A stretch of DNA of 64,000 nt from Romboutsia faecis. GTDB taxonomy: Bacteria; Bacillota; Clostridia; Peptostreptococcales; Peptostreptococcaceae. Under the pieces are notes generated by a model that had not been told where the DNA came from, did not search any database, and was given only the letters and a program-made list of their open reading frames with translations. The position numbers and the translations under genes are program-made. The stretch spans positions 310,001 through 374,000 of the forward strand of contig NZ_JACRWE010000003.1 in the NCBI RefSeq assembly GCF_014323405.1. The letters are read 5' to 3'. Positions 10,601 to 20,225 of the stretch are shown piece by piece; within the stretch, counting starts at the first letter, position 1; the number at the start of each line of letters is the position of its first letter.

Positions 10601-11988
10601 TCTATAGTCATCGAAAGTGAATGTGCAAATGTTTCTAAAAAAGAACCACATCCAGCAGAACAAGCTTCATTTAAAATAATGCTATCAATTACACCATTTT
10701 TAATTTTTAAGCATTTCATATCTTGTCCTCCAATGTCTAATATAAAGTCAACATTAGGATCGAAATACTTTGCTGCTTTATAATGTGCAATTGTTTCTAT
10801 CTCTCCTTTATCAATACTTAAAGCTTTTTGAATTAGCCCTTCTCCATATCCAGTAACAGTTGAGTAGACTATTTTACTTTCCTTAGGTAGTTTTGAGTAT
10901 ATATCTTTTAAAATATAAATAGCAGCTTCTAAAGGCTTACCTTCATTACTACCATAATATGAATAAAGTATATTAGACCCTTCATCAATTAAAGTTGCCT
11001 TAGTAGTTGTTGAACCAGCATCTATACCTAAAAAGCATCTTCCCTTATGTGTTGTAATATCTTTATAACTAACTTTATTATCATGACTATATATAAAATC
11101 TTTGTAATCTTGTTCATTATTAAATAAGGGCTCTAACTCTTTTTGATTAGTATTGAAATTGCTATTATTTTTTTCTAATTTATTTATTAGATTACTTAAG
11201 TCTATTGTATTTTCTTCTTGGGATAGTATTGCTGCTCCTATTGCAACATACAACTGAGCATCTTGAGGAAAGATAATATCATCTTCTTTTAATTTTAAAT
11301 TCATTATAAATGCTTTTCTTAGTTCTGATAAAAAATACAAAGGCCCTCCCAAGAAAGCAACTTTTCCTTTAATTTCTCTTCCACAAGATAAAACACTAAC
11401 AGTTTGAACCACTACTGCATTGAAAATACTCATTGCTACATCACACTTACTAGCACCATCATTTATAAGTGGCTGAATATCTGTTTTTGCAAAAACACCA
11501 CATCTTGATGCTATTGGGTATATAACATTATAATTTTTAGCTAGTTCATTTAATCCATTAGCATTTGTTTTCAGTAAAGATGCCATTTGATCTATAAATG
11601 CTCCTGTACCCCCTGCACAGATACCATTCATCCTTTGATCTATTCCTCCAGTTAAGTAAGTAATCTTAGCATCTTCTCCTCCTAATTCTATTACAACATC
11701 TACATTAGGATTATAAGTTTCAATAGCTTTAGTACTAGCTATTACTTCTTGAACAAATTTTACATTTATATCATTTGAAATATCAATTCCTCCAGAACCT
11801 GTCATTAATATGCTAGTTTTAATATTACCTAAATTCTTATAGATATTTCTTAGTACATTTCCTACTGATTTTTTCACATCCGAATAATGTCTTGTATATT
11901 CTTTATATATAACTTCATCATTTTTTAAGACAACTACTTTTACTGTAGTTGAGCCTACATCTACACCAATATTGTAAACTTCGTTCAT
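7660..11988 (-). CDS. Fused 2-hydroxyacyl-CoA dehydratase activase (double BadF/HgdC ATPase + DUF2229)
   Basis: A 1442-aa protein. Two ASKHA-type activase domains stand in tandem: IGVDVGSTTVK at residue 7 with GGEDAK and a CAGGTG cysteine, and LGIDAGSTTTK at about 320 with GGQDMK and CSAGCG. The CAGGTG/CSAGCG cysteines would hold the [4Fe-4S] cluster of an HgdC-like activator. A cysteine cluster (CKGCSNKC) follows at about 615, then a DUF2229 region and a dehydratase-like C-terminal part (GGGCRATNY). Activators of this family use ATP to inject an electron into 2-hydroxyacyl-CoA or benzoyl-CoA enzymes. Such large fusions are common in Clostridia, with unknown substrate. No dehydratase subunit gene lies nearby. 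GGGGGAGGAT precedes the ATG. Confidence 0.9.
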   Translation of the reverse strand: MNEVYNIGVDVGSTTVKVVVLKNDEVIYKEYTRHYSDVKKSVGNVLRNIYKNLGNIKTSILMTGSGGIDISNDINVKFVQEVIASTKAIETYNPNVDVVIELGGEDAKITYLTGGIDQRMNGICAGGTGAFIDQMASLLKTNANGLNELAKNYNVIYPIASRCGVFAKTDIQPLINDGASKCDVAMSIFNAVVVQTVSVLSCGREIKGKVAFLGGPLYFLSELRKAFIMNLKLKEDDIIFPQDAQLYVAIGAAILSQEENTIDLSNLINKLEKNNSNFNTNQKELEPLFNNEQDYKDFIYSHDNKVSYKDITTHKGRCFLGIDAGSTTTKATLIDEGSNILYSYYGSNEGKPLEAAIYILKDIYSKLPKESKIVYSTVTGYGEGLIQKALSIDKGEIETIAHYKAAKYFDPNVDFILDIGGQDMKCLKIKNGVIDSIILNEACSAGCGSFLETFAHSLSMTIEEFSQKGIYSKAPIDLGSKCTVFMNSKVKQAQKEGANISDISAGLSYSVIKNALFKVIKLHNISDIGENIVVQGGTFYNNLVLRAFEKLINHKVTRPSICGIMGAYGAALISKEEYREGYKSTLVNENEIKNINYTSSVHRCKGCSNKCLLTINEFNNNEKYISGNRCETGELLYNNKKSKSKEELNIFKYKYNKLFKYKPLNIENAPRGEIGIPRVLNMYEDYPFWFTFFTELGFKVSISNRSSKKIYEKGISSIASDTVCYPAKLVHGHIENLIEKNIKNIFYPSVVYEVEEDKNSDNHFNCPVVISYSEVIKNNMENLKRKNINFINPFITINNKSKLKKVLYKEFQKYFNIKKDEIDKAVDIATKEQESFKLDIRNEGERALKHIKENNLKGIVLCGRPYHLDPEINHGIPELINSLDMAVLTEDSICHLSNLKRPLRVVDQWVYHSRLYKAADVVKNTNYLELVQLNSFGCGLDAVTVDQVQEILQEKGKIYTVVKIDEGNNLGAVKIRLRSLKAAIKERELNNIRVEDIEEKRIEYKRSPKDPLKNTILVPQMSPIHFELFEEAINLSDINLKVIKDLSKDVIDEGLKYVNNDACFPAIITIGQLIKALKSGEYDLNTTSVAITQTGGGCRATNYIGFLRKAIKDAGFENVPVISLNVNGLDGLNITKKISLKLINRLFMSCIYGDLLMRVLYKVRPYEKTKGSANELYRKWMDNCKDSLKECNVSKFKYNVKKIIYDFDNLEILDVSKPKVGLVGEILVKFHPIANNNLVDIIENEGAEAVVPDLTNFFLTCAYNTIFKNKYLEGSFRNKFTGMFFIKIIDMYQSVYKKELDNSNRFTSPKHIKVMAENTSSVVSLGNQTGEGWLLTGEMIELIHEGINNIICMQPFGCLPNHIIGKGSIKELKRIHSNVNIIPIDYDPSASEVNQLNRIKLMLSKAFKTMENSNKNSDDDINMPINKPRKYTIDLENLKVKN

Positions 11989-12108
11989 AATCCTCCCCCC
12001 AATATTAAATGAATAGCAATCTATATAATTATTATACTCATTGGAAATTAAATAAATGAAAGTTATTTAATTAAATGTTTGTAAATAATATTAGTAATTA
12101 TAATTAAT

Positions 12109-12154
12109 AAAAAGGAAGTAGCTATCTAAATAATTAGATAGCTACTTCCTTTTT
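12109..12154. terminator. Terminator of the glycerol-3-phosphate oxidation operon
   Basis: The arms AAAAAGGAAGTAGCTATCTAA and TTAGATAGCTACTTCCTTTTT form a perfect 21-bp stem with a 4-base loop, just past the stop of the DUF1667 gene. Confidence 0.88.
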
Positions 12155-12157
12155 ATT

Positions 12158-12514
12158 TTAACAAGCTTCTATATTTTTTGTACTTATTACATTTACACCA
12201 GTATCTAGTATATTCTCTACTATAATATCACCTACGTTTATTGGTGCACTTACTTCAATCTTATCTAACTCCTCCATTATTTCAAAAATCATATCTTTTG
12301 GTATTGTATCTTCGGTTTTAACTGGTAGAAGATGTAAATATGAATTTTGAAGCTTAACTGTTGATGTAATTACTCTTTTTGGATTCGTCATTTCTTCTAT
12401 AGCATATTTTTCTCCTCTTTTACAAGTATTACCCTCAACTTTAAAACCTTCTTCATTCTCGTTTATTGTTAAGTGACATCCTACAGGACAAACTATACAT
12501 ATTAATTCAGTCAT
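12158..12514 (-). CDS. DUF1667 domain protein, third gene of the glycerol-3-phosphate oxidation operon
   Basis: About 118 aa. The N-terminus holds a C-x2-C-x3-C plus Cys pattern (CIVCPVGC ... NTC), probably an iron-sulfur site. The start is placed at 12514 because GAGGAGG lies seven bases before this ATG; the longer frame begins at 12532, upstream of that ribosome binding site. It follows the oxidoreductase gene by one base. In Firmicutes DUF1667 proteins regularly accompany GlpA-like and NAD(FAD)-dependent oxidoreductases; I infer a redox subunit. Confidence 0.85.
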   Translation of the reverse strand: MTELICIVCPVGCHLTINENEEGFKVEGNTCKRGEKYAIEEMTNPKRVITSTVKLQNSYLHLLPVKTEDTIPKDMIFEIMEELDKIEVSAPINVGDIIVENILDTGVNVISTKNIEAC

Positions 12515-12515
12515 A

Positions 12516-13760
12516 TTAAGCCTCCTCAACACTAACAGAAATATTTCCTGTAATTTGTTTTAATAATTCTTTATTTATATTGATACTTTCCATTTCTGAA
12601 GGAATCATATGCTTTCTTTTCTTTTCAAGTATGATCTTATCGCCATCTCTTATAACTATCTTTTTATCTTTACATACACTTTTTACTCTCATAAATAAAT
12701 TAATATCATCATTATATTCTGTATCTATATTTTGCGGCACAATATATCCAATACCTTCACCAGGTGTAGTTTTAACAGTTTCATTAGTATTTAAGTTGTT
12801 TAAAGAATATAAAGCAGCATTTTTTCCAGCAATCTTACTTTCTTTAGTTACAAAATCTACTAAATCATGAACATGAACAACATTACCACAAGCAAAGATT
12901 CCATCTATATTTGTTTCCATAGTATTATTTACTATAGGTCCACTAGTTTTTCTATCTAACTTTACTCCAGCATCTACACTAAGTTCATTTTCAGGTATAA
13001 GACCTACTGATAGTAGTACTGTATCACATTTTATAAATTCTTCAGTTCCTTTTATAGGATTTTTATTTTTATCTACTTGGTTAATTGTAACTCCGCTAAC
13101 TCTTTCTTTCCCATGTATATAAGATATCGTTGTTGTAAGTTTTAAAGGAATATTATAATCATTTAAGCATTGGACTATATTTCTATTAAGTCCACTTGAA
13201 TGAGGTTTACGTTCTATAACTGCTTTTACTTTAGCACCTTCTAAAGTCATACGTCGTGCCATAATAAGACCAATATCACCCGAACCAAATATTACAACTT
13301 CCTTACCTACCATATATCCTTCCATATTACAAAGTCTTTGTGCTGCTCCTGCTGTATATACTCCAGCAGGTCTATAACCAGCGATATCTATAGCACCCCT
13401 TGTTCTTTCTCTACAACCCATAGCTAAAACTATAGAGTCAGCTTCTATATCTAAAAGACCTTCTTCACCTAAAGCTTCAATAGTTTTATTTTCAGTTATA
13501 TTAAGAACCATAGTATTTAACAGATAGTCTATGTTTTCTTCCTTCGCCATTTTTATAAATCTTCCAGCATACTCTGGACCTGTTAATTCTTCTTTAAATT
13601 CATGTAGACCAAAACCATTGTGAATACATTGATTAAGTATTCCACCAAGTTCTCTATCTCTTTCAATTATAAGAACAGATTTTGCTCCATTTCTCTTTGC
13701 TTCTACTGCAGCTCCTAAACCAGCAGGACCACCACCTATAACCACAACATTATATTTCAA
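12516..13760 (-). CDS. NAD(P)/FAD-dependent oxidoreductase (pyridine nucleotide-disulfide type)
   Basis: About 414 aa with two dinucleotide-binding folds: GGGPAGLGAA near the N-terminus for FAD, and IFGSGDIGLIMAR at about 165 for NAD(P). GIFACGN near 290 is the FAD-binding Asp/Cys-Gly region. Probable partner of the GlpA-like dehydrogenase, passing electrons from FAD to NAD(P). The TTG at 13760 has AGGGG at a good distance; a GTG at 13769 would overlap the upstream gene by 20 bp. Its neighbours on both sides are close enough for translational coupling. Confidence 0.88.
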   Translation of the reverse strand: MKYNVVVIGGGPAGLGAAVEAKRNGAKSVLIIERDRELGGILNQCIHNGFGLHEFKEELTGPEYAGRFIKMAKEENIDYLLNTMVLNITENKTIEALGEEGLLDIEADSIVLAMGCRERTRGAIDIAGYRPAGVYTAGAAQRLCNMEGYMVGKEVVIFGSGDIGLIMARRMTLEGAKVKAVIERKPHSSGLNRNIVQCLNDYNIPLKLTTTISYIHGKERVSGVTINQVDKNKNPIKGTEEFIKCDTVLLSVGLIPENELSVDAGVKLDRKTSGPIVNNTMETNIDGIFACGNVVHVHDLVDFVTKESKIAGKNAALYSLNNLNTNETVKTTPGEGIGYIVPQNIDTEYNDDINLFMRVKSVCKDKKIVIRDGDKIILEKKRKHMIPSEMESININKELLKQITGNISVSVEEA

Positions 13761-15210
13761 CTGTGTCACCCCTCATCTCTTTTACTTTACCAACAACTAC
13801 CTTAGAATTTTCATAATCTTTTAATATATCCTCTATTGGTATATTTAATTCTCTTGATAAAATTTCTATTACTCTAGGTCCACAAAACCCTCCCTGACAT
13901 CTTCCCATACCAGGTCTGACTCTTCTTTTTACACCATCAACAGTCCTTGCACCACAAGGTCTATTGATTGCATCTATAATTTCTCCTTCTGTTACATTTT
14001 CGCATCTACATATTATTTTTTTATATCTATCATCTTTTTTTATTAATTCTGATTTTTCTTCTTTAGTCATATGTGAGAAAGGTTTTTCCTTTTTTCTTAT
14101 AGGGTTGAAATATTTATTGGCAATTAAATCTAATCCTTCTTCTTTTAATATTTGGACTACATATTCTGCTATAGCTGGAGATGAAACAAGACCAGGTGAT
14201 TCAATACCACCTACATTTATAAAGTTTTTAGCTATTTTTGAAGCAAATATACAAAAATCTCCTGTATTTGGAGTTGCTCTTAGACCTGCAAATGATGTTA
14301 TTGTTTTTCTAAAGTTTATATCTTTTATACTTCTCTTTGATTTCTCAACTATTTCGTTTATACCTTCTTTAGTGGTTGACTTATCTTCCCTATCTTCTAC
14401 TTCATTAGCGTTAGGACCAATTATTAAATTACCATGAACTGTTTTAGATACAAGGACACCTTTTCCTTTTTCTGTTGGGCATTGAAATATTACGTGATTT
14501 GCTATTTTACCTTCTGATTTATCAAGAATCTTATATTCACCTTTTCTAGTTATAATATGATACTCATCTCCACCGACCATATTATTTATTTTATCTGAAT
14601 AAACACCTGCTGCATTTATTACATATTTTGCTTTTATATTATCTTTATTTAATATTTTTATATTAAAGTAGTCATCTTCTTTTTCTATATCTATAACTTC
14701 TGATTGTAAACTTAGATTTACTCCATTTGTAATAGCATTTTCCATAAGAGCAACATTTAGATTAAATGGACAAACTATTCCTGCACTTTCACAAAGAAGT
14801 GAGCTTACTACATTATCATTTACATTTGGCTCCAAAGCTATAGTTTCTTCCTTACTTAAAATCTTTAATCCTTTACAATTATTGTTTATCCCTCTTTTAT
14901 ATAGGGATTCAATATGTTGATGTTCTTTTTCACTAAATGCTAATACTAATGAACCAATCTGTTTAAAATCAACACTTAATTCTTCACATAACTTTGGATA
15001 TAACTCATTACCTCTAACATTCAGTTTTGCTTTTAGGCTACCTTCTTTTGCATCATATCCACCATGAACTATAGCGCTGTTTGATTTTGTTGTACCTTGA
15101 CAAACCTCTACTCCTTTTTCAAGTACAACTATATTTAATTTATATTTAGATAGCTCTCTTGCTATAGCACTTCCAACAATACCTGCACCTATAATAGCTA
15201 TATCATACAT
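13750..15210 (-). CDS. FAD-dependent glycerol-3-phosphate dehydrogenase-like protein with C-terminal BFD [2Fe-2S] domain
   Basis: 486 aa. The N-terminus has the GxGxxG FAD motif (IIGAGIVGSAIAREL), followed by a DAO-fold body, with GGIESPGLVSSPAIAEYV closing the FAD domain. From about residue 395 a BFD-like domain carries CRC ... GRCQGGFCGP, four cysteines for a [2Fe-2S] cluster. This GlpA-like layout oxidises glycerol 3-phosphate to dihydroxyacetone phosphate. ATG at 15210 is preferred because AAGGAG lies upstream of it. It is the first gene of a three-gene operon with its own promoter and an attenuator-type leader, directly downstream of glpK. Confidence 0.88.
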   Translation of the reverse strand: MYDIAIIGAGIVGSAIARELSKYKLNIVVLEKGVEVCQGTTKSNSAIVHGGYDAKEGSLKAKLNVRGNELYPKLCEELSVDFKQIGSLVLAFSEKEHQHIESLYKRGINNNCKGLKILSKEETIALEPNVNDNVVSSLLCESAGIVCPFNLNVALMENAITNGVNLSLQSEVIDIEKEDDYFNIKILNKDNIKAKYVINAAGVYSDKINNMVGGDEYHIITRKGEYKILDKSEGKIANHVIFQCPTEKGKGVLVSKTVHGNLIIGPNANEVEDREDKSTTKEGINEIVEKSKRSIKDINFRKTITSFAGLRATPNTGDFCIFASKIAKNFINVGGIESPGLVSSPAIAEYVVQILKEEGLDLIANKYFNPIRKKEKPFSHMTKEEKSELIKKDDRYKKIICRCENVTEGEIIDAINRPCGARTVDGVKRRVRPGMGRCQGGFCGPRVIEILSRELNIPIEDILKDYENSKVVVGKVKEMRGDTVEI

Positions 15211-15249
15211 ATACTTCACTCCTTATATTGGCCAAGCTACAAAACAAAA

Positions 15250-15286
15250 AGCCTCCTATACAATGTATAGAAGGCTCTCTTTTCTC
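15250..15286 (-). terminator. Leader terminator of the glpA-like operon with adjacent GlpP-type motif
   Basis: Read on the minus strand, GAGAAAAGAGAGCC (15273-15286) runs into a hairpin whose arms are AGCCTTCTATAC and GTATAGGAGGCT, followed by TTTTTGTTTTG. It lies in the 5' leader, before the ribosome binding site. The same motif and arrangement precede glpK. In Bacillus, GlpP with glycerol 3-phosphate suppresses such leader terminators. Confidence 0.75.
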
Positions 15287-15329
15287 TAGCCAAGTATTTA
15301 ACGTTTATACATTGAAATAAATCAAGTGA

Positions 15330-15383
15330 CTTAAACGTTTTCTTTTATATTTTAATTATACACAATTATATTTACATTATCAC
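15330..15383 (-). promoter_or_regulatory. Promoter of the glpA-like operon with cre-like site
   Basis: On the minus strand GTGATA (15378-15383), 17 bases and TATAAT (15355-15360) form a promoter. AAGAAAACGTTTAAG (15330-15344), close to a CcpA cre box, lies just downstream at the expected transcription start. Catabolite repression is an inference. Confidence 0.55.
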
Positions 15384-15405
15384 TAATATTTACTAAGTTT
15401 AAATA

Positions 15406-16965
<1,560 letters not shown>

Positions 16966-17107
16966 TTACACATTAAATTACTTATATATTTAAATATATA
17001 GGTCTAACTTAATAATATGAAAACATTTGATGGCATTAAATATACTTTGGATTAAATAAACTACAATGTAATAATATTATTAATAACTACAGCTTTCAAA
17101 AAATAAA

Positions 17108-17142
17108 AGCTCATAGTATATAAACTATGGCTCTCTCTTCTC
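17108..17142 (-). terminator. Leader terminator of glpK with adjacent GlpP-type motif
   Basis: On the minus strand GAGAAGAGAGAGCC (17129-17142) leads into a stem AGCCATAGT/ACTATGAGCT followed by TTTATTTTTT. It lies between the promoter and the glpK start. The motif matches 13 of 14 bases of the one in the glpA-like leader. Confidence 0.75.
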
Positions 17143-17166
17143 ACGCCTTAATATTAACTTATCTAA

Positions 17167-17195
17167 ATCGTATCAGAAAACATTTTCCTAGTCAA
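17167..17195 (-). promoter_or_regulatory. glpK promoter with cre-like palindrome in the spacer
   Basis: On the minus strand TTGACT (17190-17195), 17 bases and TACGAT (17167-17172) form a promoter. The spacer holds the near-palindrome GGAAAATGTTTTCT, resembling a catabolite response element. The -35 box touches the glpP terminator. Confidence 0.6.
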
Positions 17196-17233
17196 CAAGA
17201 AAGCTCGTTATATATATAACAAGCTTTCTTGTT
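17194..17233 (-). terminator. glpP terminator
   Basis: The arms AACAAGAAAGCT and AGCTTTCTTGTT, plus GTTATA/TATAAC nearer the loop, directly follow the glpP stop codon. Confidence 0.82.
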
Positions 17234-17248
17234 TATCAAAATATGATT

Positions 17249-17800
17249 TTACCAAATTTCGAACTTACTAGTGGATACTGCCATAGCTCCTGAAGATAAA
17301 ACTTTTATTATTTCGTCTTTTTCATCTATAAGTCCACCACATATTATTGGCAAATTGCTAAATTCCTTATTTATTCTTTTTATTACCTTAGGTAGTACAC
17401 CTGGCATAATCTCTATGGCTTGAGGTTTTACTTTTCTTAAACTATCTATAGCATTTTCTAATGACATAGAATCAATAAAGAAAAATCTTTGTATAACATT
17501 CAATTTAAGTTCTACTGCTCTTTTTACAATATTAGTTTTAGTAGTAATAATACCATCAATATTTGATTCCTTTTTTAGATAATCTATAATAATAGGATTA
17601 GATGAGATTCCGGTTATCATATCTATATGAACAAATACTTTTTTATCGTATTTATGTAATAAGTCTACTTTTTCTTTAAGAGTCATAATATCCCCATTCA
17701 ATAAAAATACTACCTCACAGTCAGAATCTATTACTTTTTGAATACATTTATCATTTTTTATTGCCCCAATTATAGGGTTAACTTCTAGCAATTCTTTCAT
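17249..17800 (-). CDS. glpP: Glycerol uptake operon antiterminator GlpP
   Basis: 183 aa, the length of GlpP. Family features are visible along the chain: NPIIGAIKN at the start, VVFLLNGDI, KVFVHIDMITGIS, DGIITTK, and EIMPGVLPKVI with PIICGGLI towards the end. It binds glycerol 3-phosphate and then prevents termination in the leaders of glp transcripts. The two attenuator leaders next to it are its obvious targets. The ATG at 17800 follows GGGGGAAAAA; the frame also contains an ATG at 17824 with no such site. Confidence 0.93.
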   Translation of the reverse strand: MKELLEVNPIIGAIKNDKCIQKVIDSDCEVVFLLNGDIMTLKEKVDLLHKYDKKVFVHIDMITGISSNPIIIDYLKKESNIDGIITTKTNIVKRAVELKLNVIQRFFFIDSMSLENAIDSLRKVKPQAIEIMPGVLPKVIKRINKEFSNLPIICGGLIDEKDEIIKVLSSGAMAVSTSKFEIW

Positions 17801-17820
17801 GTGTTTTTCCCCCAAATATT

Positions 17821-18045
17821 TCAAATATATATAATTATAACATTAGAGTTAGCTTTATTATACATAAAATAAAAAGAAAAATGATTAATTATATATTTAA
17901 ACATCTCATATATTCCCGTACTACTTAAATCACTAAATAAGACTCCTAAAACTATTTTATCAGACACAGTATTATTTATTACTATATTAACTATAATACC
18001 AACTATTAGCGGTATGTATTTATTAGGTATAATTAATATTAACCT
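17821..18045 (-). pseudogene. Possible remnant of a small holin-like membrane protein without a start codon
   Basis: A 74-codon open stretch on the minus strand ends at a TGA that abuts the glpP region. It translates to a hydrophobic segment (IPNKYIPLIVGIIVNIVI) followed by LGVLFSDLSSTGIYEMFK, which has the flavour of small phage holins. No ATG, GTG or TTG lies at its head; the first in-frame GTG falls after the membrane segment. Either the start was lost or the open frame is fortuitous. Confidence 0.3.
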
Positions 18046-18266
18046 TGGTTTTTAAGTTTATATAAGTTATACATATTAATTAGTATAATTGCAAAATTTG
18101 ATAATGCTACAGGATAAGCTCCTACTAAAAGTCCATATACTACAAATGTTACACATCCTATTGTGTTAATTATTCTTAATCTTAATATATTTGTCATCAT
18201 TAATGATATGACTATTAATATGGATGCTAAATATCCGATCCATTCTACTAATTGTGTACTAAACAT
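18039..18266 (-). CDS. Small YgjV-like inner membrane protein, 75 aa
   Basis: Three hydrophobic segments make up nearly the whole protein (WIGYLASILIVISLMM, INTIGCVTFVVYGLLVG, VALSNFAIILINMYNLY). The pattern, including LRIINTIGCVTFVVYGL, resembles the YgjV family, whose function is not established. AAGGAGAAA precedes the ATG. Divergent from the spore-protein gene. Confidence 0.7.
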   Translation of the reverse strand: MFSTQLVEWIGYLASILIVISLMMTNILRLRIINTIGCVTFVVYGLLVGAYPVALSNFAIILINMYNLYKLKNQG

Positions 18267-18442
18267 AATAATTTCTCCTTTTTACAAATTAATTATTTAG
18301 AGCACAAGGCTAGGTATTTTACTATAAAAGTACTTTTCCATCCTATTACTCAAAGGAAACTAATTTTTTACTTATTATGCTTAATATTTTTTAGTAATAT
18401 GTATAAGCTATAAGTAAATTAATTTGATGAAGGAGAATTACT

Positions 18443-18691
18443 ATGGAAAATAAGAATGTAAATTCTAATGCTAAGCTAGCTCTTAATATGATGAAAATGG
18501 AAATAGCTAATGAACTTGGATATGATTATAATCAAGTTACTGATAAAATAGAAAGTAAAGCGCCTCAAAATACTTTAGAAGGTGTAGCAAAAAATGTACT
18601 TGCTGGTGAGCAAGTTGGAGGTAATATGACTAAAAGTTTAGTTGAAATGGCCGAAAAAGCCTTATTAAACAACTATAATTCTAAGAATTAA
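18443..18691 (+). CDS. Alpha/beta-type small acid-soluble spore protein
   Basis: 82 aa. MKMEIANELGYDY contains the germination protease cleavage region, and GGNMTKSLVEMAEKAL is the conserved C-terminal DNA-binding helix of the alpha/beta SASP family. These proteins coat spore DNA, protecting it from UV and chemicals, and are degraded at germination. AAGGAGAAT precedes the ATG. A SigG promoter would be expected, but I could not pick a convincing one. Direct evidence that the organism sporulates. Confidence 0.93.
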   Translation: MENKNVNSNAKLALNMMKMEIANELGYDYNQVTDKIESKAPQNTLEGVAKNVLAGEQVGGNMTKSLVEMAEKALLNNYNSKN

Positions 18692-18692
18692 T

Positions 18693-18739
18693 TTTAACAT
18701 GCAATGCCTAAAAATATATTAAGGTATTGCATGTTAAAA
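18693..18739. terminator. Terminator after the spore-protein gene
   Basis: TTTTAACATGCAAT and ATTGCATGTTAAAA form a 14-bp stem, with additional partial pairing toward the loop. Confidence 0.75.
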
Positions 18740-18802
18740 TCCTTGAGAAAGTTAATAAAACTCCCTATAATCTATATATAAAATAAAATAGGAGATAAAT
18801 AT

Positions 18803-19354
18803 ATGAATAATAAGAGATTACAATTTATATATTCACCTAGGTTTAACGAAAAAGGGATTATTATAAGAAGTTTATTTTTTTTAATTTTCGATGTAATGAT
18901 TATTAAATTATTGTTTACATATTCTAGTTTAAAATATGTTGCTTTTTACATAAATCTAAGACTAACCTTAACGACAATATTTTATTTAATACGGATGACA
19001 AAATATTCATTCGTTTTCATAAAGCACAGATTAGATGTATTTATAATCAAAAATAATACAGAACTTCAAGATGAACTATATAAAGATTATAATTTAATAA
19101 AAGATTTAATTAATAATAGCATAAAAGATGTTATTTTAGCTGTAGAGTTTTTACTATTAAGTTATCTATTTTCATATGTATGTAGAATATATAAGAGTAT
19201 GTTATTAGGTTTTGATTTTTCTTCTATTCTAATAACTAATACTTTGTATATTTTATTTGTAGGATTAATTTCATATAGATTAGAGATTAAATATAAAAAT
19301 AGTGATGATAAACATAACGTATTAATGTTTTTATCTTCTAGTGATAAGTTGTAA
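18803..19354 (+). CDS. Hypothetical membrane protein, 183 aa
   Basis: Not recognised. Four hydrophobic stretches can be seen (about residues 22-40, 48-65, 108-128 and 138-158), with a charged loop between the second and third. AGGAGA precedes the ATG. It ends before a very long bidirectional hairpin. It stands alone, so context gives no function. Confidence 0.65.
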   Translation: MNNKRLQFIYSPRFNEKGIIIRSLFFLIFDVMIIKLLFTYSSLKYVAFYINLRLTLTTIFYLIRMTKYSFVFIKHRLDVFIIKNNTELQDELYKDYNLIKDLINNSIKDVILAVEFLLLSYLFSYVCRIYKSMLLGFDFSSILITNTLYILFVGLISYRLEIKYKNSDDKHNVLMFLSSSDKL

Positions 19355-19412
19355 AAAATGTGATAAAGATGTAATATTATATTAAATTTAATAATTTTTC
19401 CAAATGAGTATT

Positions 19413-19493
19413 TATAATATATAAAAATATGTATAAAAAACGGTGAAACCTATTAGATTTCACCATTTTTTATACATATTTTTATATATTATA
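19413..19493. terminator. Very long bidirectional terminator hairpin
   Basis: The arms at 19413-19448 and 19458-19493 pair over 36 bp with a single C-A mismatch around a 9-base loop. It separates the convergent 183-aa membrane protein gene and the 3D-domain gene. Confidence 0.85.
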
Positions 19494-19500
19494 TTAAGTT

Positions 19501-20085
19501 CTACGATAAAACATATATGTCTATTTTCTTAACACCCCATGTGTTACAGTGTTCTTCTGTATCCATGAATATATCTATTTTATTTCCTTTTATAGCACTT
19601 CCTGTATCTTCCGCTATAAATATCTTATCAAATTCGGGTATATATACTTTTGTTCCATACGGTATAACACTTGGGTCTACTGCTATAGTTCCCCATTTTG
19701 GTGTAGTTCCAGTTGATGTTATTGTATCACCTGCATAAGCGGTGGCAGTTACATTCATAGTTTTATAATCAATATTAGACACTTGGTTACTCTTTTCGCT
19801 TATATATTTAGAATATACATATCCTGTCTTATTATTGTGAATTACTTTAGTCCAGTCAGACTCTTTTGATACAATTTGTATGTCTTCATTTTTATCTAAA
19901 GTATAGTAAACTTTAGCATCTAAACTTCCTTCTGACCTAAAGTTTACAGTATTTGCGTTTACATATCCTTGTGCTGTTTTTTCTATATTAATTGATGTAT
20001 TTTCTGCTGCGTATGATTTTGTATTTAAACAAGGCATAAGCATTAAAGTTAATGTTGCTGCTGTCATTAATAACTTTCTATTCAT
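19501..20085 (-). CDS. Secreted SH3 and 3D-domain cell-wall protein
   Basis: 194 aa. A signal peptide (MNRKLLMTAATLTLML ... SYA) ends near residue 27. A bacterial SH3 domain follows (about 40-95, NTVNFRSEGSLDAKVYY ... TGYVYSKYI). The C-terminal 3D domain (about 108-194) keeps the three aspartates: VDPSVIPYGTKVYIP, AEDTGSAIKGNKIDIFMD. 3D domains share the double-psi barrel of MltA-type lytic transglycosylases and occur in YocH/YabE-like wall proteins. Probable role in peptidoglycan turnover. AGGAGGGAC precedes the ATG; TTAAAA-16-TATAAT at about 20147-20174 is a weak promoter candidate. Confidence 0.88.
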   Translation of the reverse strand: MNRKLLMTAATLTLMLMPCLNTKSYAAENTSINIEKTAQGYVNANTVNFRSEGSLDAKVYYTLDKNEDIQIVSKESDWTKVIHNNKTGYVYSKYISEKSNQVSNIDYKTMNVTATAYAGDTITSTGTTPKWGTIAVDPSVIPYGTKVYIPEFDKIFIAEDTGSAIKGNKIDIFMDTEEHCNTWGVKKIDIYVLS

Positions 20086-20225
20086 AATGTCCCTCCTATG
20101 CTAACAAAACTTATTTTGTCAAATTACAATTTTGTTACCTTTTGATAGTATTATACACTATACCCCTAGGGTTTTAACATAGGATTTAAGGATTTACATA
20201 TATTTGCATAGTTTGTTAAAATTTA

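Noticed and set aside
20086-20225. Cyclic-di-AMP (ydaO-type) riboswitch before the 3D-domain wall protein
   Set aside because: Such genes often have one, but the 140-bp leader is too short and shows none of the conserved elements.
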